Part shown: one piece after another, positions 34,895 to 43,567 of the stretch | How positions within the stretch are numbered: position 1 is the stretch's first letter | Layout of the letters: each line of letters starts with the position of its first letter | Assembly: GCA_014804485.1 (NCBI GenBank) | Contig: JAAUZT010000002.1 | Coordinates: 1-64,000 of the forward strand | From: Lachnospiraceae bacterium | GTDB taxonomy: Bacteria > Bacillota > Clostridia > Lachnospirales > Lachnospiraceae | DNA length: 64,000 bases | Direction of reading: 5' to 3' | The notes under the pieces: generated by a model | Databases searched by the model: none | The model's input: the letters and a program-made list of their open reading frames with translations, nothing else | Told to the model about the DNA's origin: nothing | Position numbers and translations under genes: made by a program

Positions 34895-35313
34895 ATGGTT
34901 TCCCTCAGATTGTCGGCCAAAGCTGTTTGCTTGTCTGTAGTATAACAGTCACTTAAAAAACAGTTTATTTATTAATAAAAATGCTTACTCCGAAAAAAAG
35001 TCGAAAGTAAGAGAAATATGTCTATAACATCGTCATTGTTAGCATAAAGTAAAAGTAAGCTAATTAAACTTTATAATTTAATCTAGATAATGTCAATGAC
35101 GATATTAAAATAAAGATGTGGTTCGTGAAAATGCACAAAAAATAGCGGTTAAAATTGTATAAATAGAAGAAAAGTACAAATACAGCAACAATGCTGTATA
35201 AAACACAATATTAGGTGATGATTAAAAAATAAAGTGATGTATACTTAATTTAAAGTTAATCAATTAACTAACAGCTCTTAAAAAAGAGCAAAATAAAAAG
35301 GAGGATATTTATT
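34895..35313. promoter_or_regulatory. Divergent control region of AraC gene and mannan importer
   Basis: This AT-rich 420 bp holds several signals: a 10-bp inverted repeat ATCGTCATTG (35029-35038)/CAATGACGAT (35094-35103); between its arms ACTTTATAATTTA with a TATAAT (35072-35077), the same block as in the LacI and epimerase promoters; and AGTTAATCAATTAACT (35254-35269), a palindrome also found before the esterase gene at 50907. No -35 is obvious, in keeping with an activator-dependent promoter. Confidence 0.55.
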
Positions 35314-36762
35314 ATGAAACTGAAGAAAGTATTAGCACTTACTTTAGCAGCAACGATGACTTTTTCATTAGTAGGCTGCGGCGGTGATGACACAGCAGCA
35401 AACACACCGTCAGCTGACACATCCGCAGATGATGCTGCTGATGATGCAGCGGCACCCGCAGCAGATGATACGGCGGACGACGCAGCGGCACCTGCAGGTG
35501 GTTTGACCTACGCTTCCATCACACTTGGCGAGGATTACGAGGACATCACGACAACAATCAAATTCATCCACCACAAGACAGACCGTGAAGATGACGGTAC
35601 GATGGCTGACCTGATAAGCAAGTTTAATGAGATGTATCCTAACATCACCGTTGAGACAGAAGGTATTACGGATTATGCGGAAGATGCACTTCTTCGTCTT
35701 TCGACAGGCGACTGGGGTGATGTAATGTTTATCCCGGCTGTAGACGCAGCAGATCTTCCTTCTTATTTCATTCCTTACGGAACAGTAGATGAAATGAGTG
35801 AGCTTGTGAACTTTGCTGATCAGTGGAAAGACACGGCAGGTAACTGCTATGGTATCGGCTACATGGGTAACGCACAGGGTATTCTTTACAACAACAAAGT
35901 ATTCGCAGACGCAGGTATTACAACACTTCCGACGACTCCCGATGAGTTCATCGCGGCGTTGCAGGCAATCAAGGATAACACAGACGCTATTCCGCTGTAC
36001 ACTAATTACGCGGCAGGCTGGACCATGGGCGGTCAGTGGGACGCATTCCTTGGCGCAATCACAACAGGCGACGAGACATGGTTAAATCAGAAGTTTGTTC
36101 ACACGGCAGAGCCTTTCAAGGATAACGGCGACGGCACAGGCGCATACGCTCTGTACAAGATCCTTTATGACGCAGTTGCACAGGGTCTGATCGAGGATGA
36201 CTATACGACAACCGACTGGGAAGGTTGTAAGGCAATGATCAACAATGGTGAGATCGGCACAATGGTACTTGGTTCCTGGGCAATCGCACAGATGAAAGCG
36301 GCTGGCGATAATCCGGATGACATCGGATATATGCCTTTCCCGATCACCGTAAACGGACAGCAGTACACAACAGCGGGTCCTGACTACTGCTTCGGTATCA
36401 ACATCAATGCATCTGACGATAACAAGGCGGCAGCTATGACATTTGTTAAGTTCATGGTAGAAGAGTCCGGCTGGTGTGATTTAGAAGGCGGTTACCCGAT
36501 CTCCAAGACAGCTCCTACTTCTTTCGTATTCGACGGCGTTAATGTTGTAACGAACGTAACTGCTCTGACAGGCGAGGAAGACATCATGAACGAGATGAAC
36601 GCTGAATCCGAGCTTTCCTTCAACGCCGGCGGCGACGCTAAGGTTCAGGGAATCGTAGAGGCGGCAGCTACAGGCTCCCAGAGCTTTGATGATATCATGG
36701 CAGACTGGACAGCTAAGTGGAATGACGCTCAGGAGGCACTTGGTGTAGAGGTTTCTTATTAA
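35314..36762 (+). CDS. Sugar ABC transporter substrate-binding lipoprotein (mannan-oligosaccharide importer)
   Basis: A 482-aa protein with a lipoprotein signal MKLKKVLALTLAATMTFSLV ending in the lipobox LVGC, an Ala/Asp-rich linker with repeated ADDAAAPA units, and a family 1 solute-binding domain (TIKFIHHKTDREDDGT, then YGIGYMGNAQGILYNNKVFADAG). It feeds the two permeases downstream. The neighbouring epimerase and GH130 phosphorylases suggest beta-1,4-mannooligosaccharides as ligand (inference). AAGGAGG RBS. Confidence 0.9.
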   Translation: MKLKKVLALTLAATMTFSLVGCGGDDTAANTPSADTSADDAADDAAAPAADDTADDAAAPAGGLTYASITLGEDYEDITTTIKFIHHKTDREDDGTMADLISKFNEMYPNITVETEGITDYAEDALLRLSTGDWGDVMFIPAVDAADLPSYFIPYGTVDEMSELVNFADQWKDTAGNCYGIGYMGNAQGILYNNKVFADAGITTLPTTPDEFIAALQAIKDNTDAIPLYTNYAAGWTMGGQWDAFLGAITTGDETWLNQKFVHTAEPFKDNGDGTGAYALYKILYDAVAQGLIEDDYTTTDWEGCKAMINNGEIGTMVLGSWAIAQMKAAGDNPDDIGYMPFPITVNGQQYTTAGPDYCFGININASDDNKAAAMTFVKFMVEESGWCDLEGGYPISKTAPTSFVFDGVNVVTNVTALTGEEDIMNEMNAESELSFNAGGDAKVQGIVEAAATGSQSFDDIMADWTAKWNDAQEALGVEVSY

Positions 36763-36828
36763 TTAAGAAATTAGCAGTATCAATAAGCAGCTTCATAGAG
36801 GCTTCAAGTAGGTATTAATTCCCGTGGG

Positions 36829-36897
36829 CAATGAGTCAGAGTCATGCTTGCATGACCCGCGGCATTTGAGCCGGGGATAGAATTATTACCCCGGCTC
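36829..36897 (+). other. Intercistronic hairpins after binding-protein gene
   Basis: GTCATG/CATGAC (36841-36856) inside a larger imperfect stem, then GAGCCGGGG/CCCCGGCTC (36868-36897) with a 12-nt loop. Such hairpins between a binding-protein gene and its permeases usually protect the upstream mRNA or partly end transcription. Confidence 0.65.
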
Positions 36898-36918
36898 GAA
36901 TTATCAGGAGGATAGTAT

Positions 36919-37923
36919 ATGGTGGCACAGGCAAATACAGTGGGAACACAGAAAAAGACCTTTTCACAGTGGATTAAGAGCAGAAAAGGTCAGCAGGCGA
37001 TTATCATTGTTGCATTTATGATCATTCCGCTTGCATTGTTATTTACTTTTACATACCTTCCGTTCGGTGAGATGGTAGGATACAGTTTTATGAAAATGAA
37101 ATACATCGGCAAGAGAGAGTTCGTGGGTTGGGACAATTATGTCAGTGTATTCAGCAGAAAAGACTGCTTCAGAGCTTTGAAACTGAGTCTGTATTATATG
37201 GGCGGTTCTTTGGTACAGCTTGTACTCGCGCTTTATCTGGCAACTGTCTTAAGTTTCAAGGTAAAGGGCGGCAACATATTTAAGGGATTCATGTTCTTTC
37301 CTTATCTGATCAATGGTATTGCAATCGGTTTTATCTTTAAGTTTTTCTACACCAGAGGATTTGTATTTGATACCGTACTTCAGTGGTGTGGTTTTGAATT
37401 GGATAATCTGCCTTACTGGTTGAGGGATCAGAGCATTAACAATATATCACTTGTAGGAACTTCTGTCTGGCGGTATTTCGGACAGAACATGGTGCTCTTT
37501 ATCGGAGCGATCATGTCGGTGGATGCCGAGTTGTATGAGGCGGCAATGTTGGACGGTGCGAACCGTTTCCATCAGTTCATCTATATCATCCTGCCGAGCA
37601 TTAAGACGATCGTTACTTTGAATGTGATCTTATCCATTACGGGTTCCCTGAGCGCATTTGAGCCGCCTTATGTTATCACGGATGGTGCCAACGGGACGGG
37701 AACTTACTTTATCGTAATGCATGAGATTGCCCACACGCAGCAGAAGGTAGGGCTGGCATCGGCGATGGCGGTAGTACTGCTTTTGATTATTTTCGCGGCG
37801 ACGATTCTGCAGAAGCTTTTCTTTAAGTATGTCTTTAAGAATTCGGAGGACGAAGATTTTAATGCAACTAAGCGTCGTGACAAGAAACTTGCAAAACAAG
37901 CGGCGAGAAAGGCAGGGAGATAA
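36919..37923 (+). CDS. Sugar ABC transporter permease (MalF-type)
   Basis: A 334-aa permease with six helices. The EAA-type ATPase contact loop is EAAMLDGANRFHQFIYIILP. The long N-terminal tail and the C-terminal Lys/Arg-rich end face the cytoplasm. It pairs with the next gene. No ATPase gene is present in the cluster, so a shared MsmK-type ATPase encoded elsewhere is expected. AGGAGG RBS; the stop codon directly abuts the next start. Confidence 0.92.
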   Translation: MVAQANTVGTQKKTFSQWIKSRKGQQAIIIVAFMIIPLALLFTFTYLPFGEMVGYSFMKMKYIGKREFVGWDNYVSVFSRKDCFRALKLSLYYMGGSLVQLVLALYLATVLSFKVKGGNIFKGFMFFPYLINGIAIGFIFKFFYTRGFVFDTVLQWCGFELDNLPYWLRDQSINNISLVGTSVWRYFGQNMVLFIGAIMSVDAELYEAAMLDGANRFHQFIYIILPSIKTIVTLNVILSITGSLSAFEPPYVITDGANGTGTYFIVMHEIAHTQQKVGLASAMAVVLLLIIFAATILQKLFFKYVFKNSEDEDFNATKRRDKKLAKQAARKAGR

Positions 37924-38772
37924 ATGACAGCATTACAGAAAATCGGTAAAGTTTTAATTACTTTCTTAAAATATTTTTCACTTGTATTCTTTGCTTTTGT
38001 AGCGGTTCTGCCGATCGTATCCTGCGTGATCACGGCGTTTAAGACAGAGTCAGAGTATGCGCAGACCAATGTTATGGAGCTGCCGGAGAGCTGGTTGAAC
38101 TTCCGGAACTTCGCGGATGCGTTTACAAGAGCTAACATGGGCCGGGCATTTATGAACTCTACCATTATTCTGATCAGCGTTTTAGTAGTATCTGTTCTGA
38201 TCGGAACTTCACTGGCCTATGTACTCAACCGCTTTCAGTTTCCGGGCAACGGCATCATCAGAAGCCTGTTCCTGTTCGCGACGCTGCTTCCCGGTGTTGC
38301 CATGCAGATTGCGGTATATGAGATCATGTTTAAGCTGGGACTGATCAACTCCCTGGTGGGATATATTATCATGATGTGCGGTACGGATGTCATAGCAATC
38401 TATATTTACATCCAGTTCTTCGAGAACATAAGCGTATCGCTGGATGAGTCGGCGATCATAGACGGGGCATCTTATTTCAAAATCTACTATAAAATACTGC
38501 TTCCGCTTCTGCGTCCGGCTATCGTTACGGCCTGTATCTTAAAGGGCGTGGGCACATACAATGAGTATTACTGTGCGAATCTGTATCTGCAGAATAAGAA
38601 GCTGTATCCGACGGTGGCGACTTCACTGTATACTTTCGTGGGACCGCTGGGAAGTCAATACAATCTGATCTGCGCAGGGGTTATTATTTCCCTCCTGCCG
38701 GCGCTCATTGTATTCATCCTCTTCCAGAAGCAGATTTACAGCGGCATGACAGCCGGATCGGTAAAGGGTTAA
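37924..38772 (+). CDS. Sugar ABC transporter permease (MalG-type)
   Basis: A 282-aa permease with six helices and EAA loop DESAIIDGASYFKIYYKILLPLL split across the usual position; ends QKQIYSGMTAGSVKG, the typical MalG-family C-terminus. It starts on the base after the stop of the preceding permease, indicating translational coupling. Confidence 0.92.
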   Translation: MTALQKIGKVLITFLKYFSLVFFAFVAVLPIVSCVITAFKTESEYAQTNVMELPESWLNFRNFADAFTRANMGRAFMNSTIILISVLVVSVLIGTSLAYVLNRFQFPGNGIIRSLFLFATLLPGVAMQIAVYEIMFKLGLINSLVGYIIMMCGTDVIAIYIYIQFFENISVSLDESAIIDGASYFKIYYKILLPLLRPAIVTACILKGVGTYNEYYCANLYLQNKKLYPTVATSLYTFVGPLGSQYNLICAGVIISLLPALIVFILFQKQIYSGMTAGSVKG

Positions 38773-38844
38773 TCGTACATGTAGTGAAGTTGAACAAAAA
38801 ATAAATTATATTTGGGTAAAGGTGACAGTTTTGCTCTAAGTATG

Positions 38845-38872
38845 TTGACATTATTACAAATTACCTTATAAT
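38845..38872 (+). promoter_or_regulatory. Promoter of epimerase-phosphorylase operon
   Basis: TTGACA (38845-38850), 16 bp, TATAAT (38867-38872). It is almost identical over about 30 bp to the LacI-gene promoter. The palindrome here reads CAAATTA-N5-TAATTTG instead of TAAATTA-N5-TAATTTA, so both arms changed together. Confidence 0.8.
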
Positions 38873-38888
38873 TTGAATTAAAGTTATT

Positions 38889-38938
38889 TATTTTACTCGT
38901 TTTTAAACCTAAATTTAGGTTTAAAAACGAGTAAAATA
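38889..38938. repeat. Perfect 50-bp palindrome in the operon leader
   Basis: 25-bp arms meet at CCTAAATTTAGG with no spacer; the left arm runs TATTTTACTCGTTTTTAAAC before that centre. It begins about ten bases after the expected transcription start of the epimerase operon. No T-tract follows, so it is not a standard terminator. Confidence 0.9.
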
Positions 38939-39019
38939 GTAAGTAAGAAAATTGTAAAGTAAATTAGAAAAGCAGACGGAGAGCACAGGAACAATATTGA
39001 AGAGGGGAGACAATAAGCG

Positions 39020-40207
39020 ATGATGGTAGAAGAAATCAGGAGCCATCTGACTGACTGTATCATTCCATTCTGGAAGAAGCTGCGGGATAATGAGAACGGC
39101 GGTTATTATGGATATATGGATTATGATCTGCAGGTAGATAAGAAAGCGGTGAAGGGGTGTATTTTAAACAGTCGTATCACGTGGTTTTATGCGAACGCGT
39201 ATCTGATCCTGCATGACGAATCCCTGCTTCAGGAAGCGAAACACGGTTATGAATTTATGCAGAAGTACTGTGTTGATAAGGAAAAGGGCGGTGTGTTCTG
39301 GTCGGTTGCCTATGACGGAACACCGGAAGATACGACGAAGCATACCTATAATCAGGCGTTTTCCATCTATGCGTTATCTTCCTATTATGATGCTTCTAAA
39401 GATAAAGAGGCGCTTGAGACGGCGATGGAGCTATTCCGGATCATCGAAGAGCGGTGCACGGACGAGATAGGCTATAAGGAGGCTTTCGACAGAGAGTTTA
39501 AGGAGATCGAGAACGATAAGCTGTCTGAGAACGGGGTGATCGCGGATAAGACGATGAATACGCTGCTTCACGTGTTTGAGGCGTATACGGAGTTATATCG
39601 TGTGAGCGGTGACGCTGGTGTGAAGAAGCGTCTGGAGTGGATATTAGATACCCTCGCGGATAAAATCTATAATCCGGGGCTTCACAGACAGGAGGTGTTC
39701 TTCGATAGAGAGATGAATTCGCTCTTAGACTTGCACTCTTACGGGCATGATATCGAGACAGCATGGCTGATCCGCAGGGGCACGGATGTTTTGGGTGAGA
39801 AGGCATATGAAGACAAAATGCTTCCGATTATTCTTGACTTAACCAGTCAAGTGTATAAGGTGGCTTTTGACGGACATTCTTTTGCGAATGAATGTGAGAA
39901 GGGTGTGGTGGATCAGAACCGCATCTGGTGGGTGCAGGCGGAAGCCGTAGTGGGATTTCTGAATGCCTATGCGCTGGCACCGGAGCATACGGAATATCGG
40001 GAGGCCGCCAAAGCAGAGTGGGAATTCATCAGGAATTATGTGGTTGATAAGAGAGAAGGGTCAGAATGGTTCTGGATTGTGGACAGAGAGGGTAAGGCAG
40101 TGAGCGGCAAGCCTATTGTGGAACCTTGGAAATGTCCGTATCATAACGGCAGAATGTGTCTGGAAGTGATTAGAAGAGCGGAGGGCAACAGTGATGTTAC
40201 ATGGTAA
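39020..40207 (+). CDS. AGE family cellobiose/mannobiose 2-epimerase
   Basis: A 395-aa (alpha/alpha)6-barrel enzyme of the N-acylglucosamine/cellobiose 2-epimerase family. Conserved segments include [77 protein letters not shown] and [16 protein letters not shown] with the catalytic His pair. It would convert mannobiose to mannosyl-glucose, the substrate of the following GH130_1 phosphorylase (pathway known from Roseburia and Ruminococcus). GGGGAG RBS; overlaps the next gene. Confidence 0.92.
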   Translation: MMVEEIRSHLTDCIIPFWKKLRDNENGGYYGYMDYDLQVDKKAVKGCILNSRITWFYANAYLILHDESLLQEAKHGYEFMQKYCVDKEKGGVFWSVAYDGTPEDTTKHTYNQAFSIYALSSYYDASKDKEALETAMELFRIIEERCTDEIGYKEAFDREFKEIENDKLSENGVIADKTMNTLLHVFEAYTELYRVSGDAGVKKRLEWILDTLADKIYNPGLHRQEVFFDREMNSLLDLHSYGHDIETAWLIRRGTDVLGEKAYEDKMLPIILDLTSQVYKVAFDGHSFANECEKGVVDQNRIWWVQAEAVVGFLNAYALAPEHTEYREAAKAEWEFIRNYVVDKREGSEWFWIVDREGKAVSGKPIVEPWKCPYHNGRMCLEVIRRAEGNSDVTW

Positions 40208-41366
40208 TTACTATGTGGAATTAGAGAAATACAATAAACTGATCAACAGAAAAAATGTGAAGTCCGAAATATATAACGGGATTTACGACAGATATGAGTA
40301 TCCGGTGCTGACAAGAGAGCATATTCCGCTCACGTGGAAATATGACCTGAATCCGGAGACGAATCCCTATTTCATGGAGCGTCTCGGCGTGAATGCGGTC
40401 ATGAACTCCGGAGCAATCGAGTTAAACGGCAAGTATTATCTCGTGGCGCGTATTGAGGGTAATGACAGAAAGTCTTTCTTCGGCGTGGCGGAGAGTGACA
40501 GCGGAATCGACGGTTTTAGGTTCTGGGATTATCCGATCCTTCTGCCGGATACCTGTCCGGAGGAGACAAATGTGTATGATATGCGTTTGACCAAGCATGA
40601 GGACGGCTATATCTATGGTGTGTTCTGCTCCGAGAGTAAGGATAAGACGGTGAACGATCTGTCTGCGGCGGTGGCTGCGGCAGGTATCGTAAGGACTAAA
40701 GACTTAAAGAACTGGGAGAGGTTAGATAATCTGACCACACTCCGCTCCCCGCAGCAGAGAAATGTAGTGCTTCATCCGGAGTTCGTGAACGGTAAATATG
40801 CGTTCTATACAAGACCGATGGACGACTTCATCGACACAGGTTCCGGCGGCGGTATCGGTTTCGGATTGTGCGACGATATTACCCATGCGGTGATCGACGA
40901 GGAAAAAATGACTTCCCTGCGCAAGTACCATACCATTACCGAGGCGAAGAACGGAGCGGGCGCAACCCCGATCAAGACAGACAAGGGATGGATTCATATC
41001 GCTCATGGTGTGAGAAATACAGCGGCAGGACTGCGCTATGTAATCTATGCGTTTGCCACAGATTTAAACGATCCTTCCAAGGTAATTGCGGAACCCTCCG
41101 GTATGTTGATCGGACCGAGAGAGGGCGAGCGTGTGGGCGATGTGTCGAATGTGGTATTCACCAACGGCGCGATTGCGAAAGATAACGGAGAAGTATATAT
41201 CTATTACGCCTCCAGCGATACGAGGATGCATGTGGCGACCACAACGATCGACAAGCTGATTGATTATGTATTTCATACACCGAATGATCCGCTGCGCTCT
41301 GTGGAGTGTGTGGCACAGAGGTGTGATCTGATCAAAAAGAACCTCGAATTCTTATCGAGACAGTAA
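40194..41366 (+). CDS. GH130_1 4-O-beta-D-mannosyl-D-glucose phosphorylase
   Basis: A 390-aa five-bladed propeller enzyme of family GH130. The start at ATG 40194 has GGAGGG eight bases upstream and overlaps the epimerase stop. [63 protein letters not shown] and GAGATPIKT are subgroup 1 patterns, in contrast to the next gene. Phosphorolysis of mannosyl-glucose gives mannose 1-phosphate and glucose in the cytoplasm, saving ATP. Subgroup is assigned from pattern memory. Confidence 0.88.
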   Translation: MLHGNYYVELEKYNKLINRKNVKSEIYNGIYDRYEYPVLTREHIPLTWKYDLNPETNPYFMERLGVNAVMNSGAIELNGKYYLVARIEGNDRKSFFGVAESDSGIDGFRFWDYPILLPDTCPEETNVYDMRLTKHEDGYIYGVFCSESKDKTVNDLSAAVAAAGIVRTKDLKNWERLDNLTTLRSPQQRNVVLHPEFVNGKYAFYTRPMDDFIDTGSGGGIGFGLCDDITHAVIDEEKMTSLRKYHTITEAKNGAGATPIKTDKGWIHIAHGVRNTAAGLRYVIYAFATDLNDPSKVIAEPSGMLIGPREGERVGDVSNVVFTNGAIAKDNGEVYIYYASSDTRMHVATTTIDKLIDYVFHTPNDPLRSVECVAQRCDLIKKNLEFLSRQ

Positions 41367-41409
41367 TCATAAAATAAAAACATAGGGGCGAAAGGAGCAC
41401 AGTTACAAA

Positions 41410-42432
41410 ATGAGTGAAGTGAAAATGATCAGTCCTGCTGTAAAAAATGTGCCGTGGCAGGAGAAGCCGGAAGGCTTAAAAGGCGCACCGATCTGGCGTT
41501 ACAGCGATAATCCCGTGATCGGCAGAAATCCGGTGGAAGGTGTTGCAAGAATCTTTAACAGCGCAGTAATGCCTTACGGGGATGAGTTCATCGGCGTGTT
41601 CAGAGGTGAACAGACCAACGGTATTCCGTACATCTATCTGGGCCGCAGCAAAGATGCGATCCATTGGGAATTTGATAAGGAGAAGATTCCTTTCAAGGAT
41701 GAGGACGGCAATGATTTCATGCCGGTCTATGCATACGATCCTCGTCTTGTTAAGGTAGAGGATATATACTACATTATCTGGTGTCAGGATTTCTACGGCG
41801 CTTCCATCGGTATGGCGAAGACCACGGACTTCAAGACATTTACGAGAATCGAGAATCCTTTTATTCCGTTTAACAGAAATGCGGTGCTGTTCCCTCGTAA
41901 GATTAACGGTAAGTTCATGCTCTTAAGCAGACCTTCGGATTCCGGGCATACGCCTTTCGGCGATATCTTCTTAAGCGAGAGTCCGGATATGGTATACTGG
42001 GGCAGACACAGACATGTGATGGGCAGAAGCTCAGAGTGGTGGGAGTCCGTGAAAATCGGCGGCGGCGCTGCTCCGATCGAGACAAGTGAAGGATGGCTCC
42101 TGTTCTACCATGGCGTAAGCGGAACCTGCAACGGACTCGTATACTCCATCGGCGGCGCGATTCTCGATATCGACAATCCGTCCAAAGTACTTTACAGATG
42201 TGAGAACTTCCTGTTGACACCGGAAGAGTGGTATGAGGAGAGAGGATTCGTACCGAACGTATGTTTCCCGTGTGCAACCATTCATGATTCCGAGAGTGGC
42301 AAAATTGCCTTGTACTATGGATGTGCGGACAGCTATGTGGGTCTTGCATTCACGAAGCTGGACGAGATCGTGGACTATATCAAGAAGCACAGCCATGTAA
42401 CGGAGTCTGATACGGAGATCGGTATTAGATAA
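41410..42432 (+). CDS. GH130_2 beta-1,4-mannooligosaccharide phosphorylase
   Basis: A 340-aa GH130 enzyme. APIWRYSDNPVIGRNPVEGV, IFNSAVMPYGDEFIGVFRGE, AYDPRLVKVEDIYYIIWC with the catalytic Asp, FPRKINGKFMLLSRPSDSGHTPFGDIF and the IGGGAAPIETSEGWLLFYHGV segment match subgroup 2, which releases mannose 1-phosphate from mannooligosaccharides. It complements the preceding mannosyl-glucose enzyme. AAAGGAG RBS. A family-1 structured repeat follows 130 bp downstream. Confidence 0.9.
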   Translation: MSEVKMISPAVKNVPWQEKPEGLKGAPIWRYSDNPVIGRNPVEGVARIFNSAVMPYGDEFIGVFRGEQTNGIPYIYLGRSKDAIHWEFDKEKIPFKDEDGNDFMPVYAYDPRLVKVEDIYYIIWCQDFYGASIGMAKTTDFKTFTRIENPFIPFNRNAVLFPRKINGKFMLLSRPSDSGHTPFGDIFLSESPDMVYWGRHRHVMGRSSEWWESVKIGGGAAPIETSEGWLLFYHGVSGTCNGLVYSIGGAILDIDNPSKVLYRCENFLLTPEEWYEERGFVPNVCFPCATIHDSESGKIALYYGCADSYVGLAFTKLDEIVDYIKKHSHVTESDTEIGIR

Positions 42433-42562
42433 TACGTGTGGAATGGATGTTGAGTGGCAGGTGCCCCGTGACAGAAGTATTATAGAAGTAAAAAGAAAAT
42501 ATTGGGACCGGCGGACATATGGGAGACTGTGTGGACGCCGGTCTTTTGTTGTTGCGGGTTCC

Positions 42563-42858
42563 GAATATCAAAAGGTGCAATTGTGAAAGTGCAGGGGCAT
42601 ATTGCATAAAATGTTCTCTTGTGTCGGGCTTCGTCATATGGATTTTCTATAATATTCCGGACAAGTTGAGATAGGGGACGAAACCGCCCTCTATTCGCCA
42701 TCCGGGCTCATGTCGGGCTTTCCGGGACATCCATGTCCCGAAATTTCTGTTATGTTGAACGGAATATTAAGAAAATCTCATATTCCAACGCAGGACGACT
42801 GCGTGAACATTTTATGCAATATGCCTACGGAGTTTAGTAGAGGCGCCTTTTGATATTC
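42563..42858 (+). repeat. Family-1 structured dispersed repeat, copy 2
   Basis: The outermost pairing is GAATATCAAAAGGTGC (42563-42578) with 42843-42858, one wobble. The next arm, GGCATATTGCATAAAATGTT (42596 on), pairs perfectly over 21 bp with 42804-42824. Core identical in order and nearly in sequence to copy 1: TCATATGGATTTTCTATAAT, CGCCCTCTATTCGCCATCC, GGGACATCCATGTCCC, GGAATATTAAGAAAATCTC. The arms differ from copies 1 and 3 but keep complementarity. Confidence 0.85.
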
Positions 42859-42884
42859 AGATATTCGAATCCGACATGTATTAC

Positions 42885-42913
42885 TTGTGGATTAAGGGAA
42901 ACAATGTTACAAT
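42885..42913 (+). promoter_or_regulatory. Promoter of DUF6465 gene
   Basis: TTGTGG (42885-42890), 17 bp, TACAAT (42908-42913), about 100 bp before the start codon, directly after repeat copy 2. Confidence 0.65.
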
Positions 42914-43010
42914 AGCAATAGTTGTTATGAATATGGGGTGAGCGCAGGGGGTGCGTGCGTAACTATAGATACAGAGGAAGCCGGCGAATCGGCGTAAGGG
43001 GGAGAATTTG

Positions 43011-43367
43011 ATGGACAAGAAGGAGTTAACAGGGAACACGATGGGAACAGAGATGAAGAGTGAAGCGGTTGCTGCGGCAGTATCCGGAACAGAGGAAAGC
43101 GCAAAGCTTCAAACAGCGGCCGAAGTGAAAAGTGCAGAAGAGCAACAGGCGTCTGCAAAGAAGGAAGCGGTGCCCGAAGTATTTCTGCAGTATCGGGAGT
43201 ATGAGGTGACTATGGCGGAAGTGACTGAGCGTGTGAAATCTCATTACTGCGCTAAGGGTCATCAGAAAGACTCTATTGAAAATATGCAGATCTATATTAA
43301 ACCGGAGGATTTCACGGCTTACTATGTCATTAATGACGGTGTTGTCGGTAAAGTGAATCTTTTTTAG
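43011..43367 (+). CDS. DUF6465-like protein
   Basis: A 118-aa protein from ATG 43011 (GGGGGAG upstream). Residues 1-55 are low-complexity, rich in Ala, Glu and Lys. The C-terminal 60 residues (VFLQYREYEVTMAEVTERV, then IYIKPEDFTAYYVINDGVVG) form a compact domain common in Lachnospiraceae and, from memory, matching DUF6465. Function unknown. It is the first gene before hydE and is separated from it by a terminator-like leader. Confidence 0.65.
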   Translation: MDKKELTGNTMGTEMKSEAVAAAVSGTEESAKLQTAAEVKSAEEQQASAKKEAVPEVFLQYREYEVTMAEVTERVKSHYCAKGHQKDSIENMQIYIKPEDFTAYYVINDGVVGKVNLF

Positions 43368-43377
43368 AAACGTTTTC

Positions 43378-43514
43378 GCCGCCTGACATAAAGACTTCGG
43401 TCTGGGGGAAAGGCGCGGCTATGTGGAATAGGGCAAGGTGCGATACCGCGCGTATTGCAGCTTGGATTTCGGGTATGATAATCTGCCGTGCCTTGTATAG
43501 GGCGCGGCATTTTT
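43378..43514 (+). promoter_or_regulatory. Candidate attenuator leader before hydE
   Basis: The segment ends with a strong terminator hairpin: GCCGTGCCT (43485-43493)/GGGCGCGGC (43500-43508), then ATTTTT, placed just before the hydE RBS. Upstream are AGAC-TTCG-GTCT, a CGCCGCCT segment able to pair with AGGCGCGGC at about 43410, and GGGCAAGG at about 43430 that could pair with CCTTGT of the terminator stem. These mutually exclusive pairings suggest attenuation. I do not recognise the class. Confidence 0.45.
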
Positions 43515-43528
43515 GGTGGAGGGAGCTT

Positions 43529-43567
43529 ATGGGAACAAGGGCAGCGAGTGTGAAGTCCGATGTATGA
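43529..43567 (+). CDS. Possible 12-aa leader peptide coupled to hydE
   Basis: ATG 43529 follows GGAGGGAGC and reads MGTRAASVKSDV before a stop that overlaps the hydE start by eight bases. HydE itself has a weak RBS, so translation of this mini-ORF may deliver ribosomes to hydE. No function in its sequence. Confidence 0.35.
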   Translation: MGTRAASVKSDV

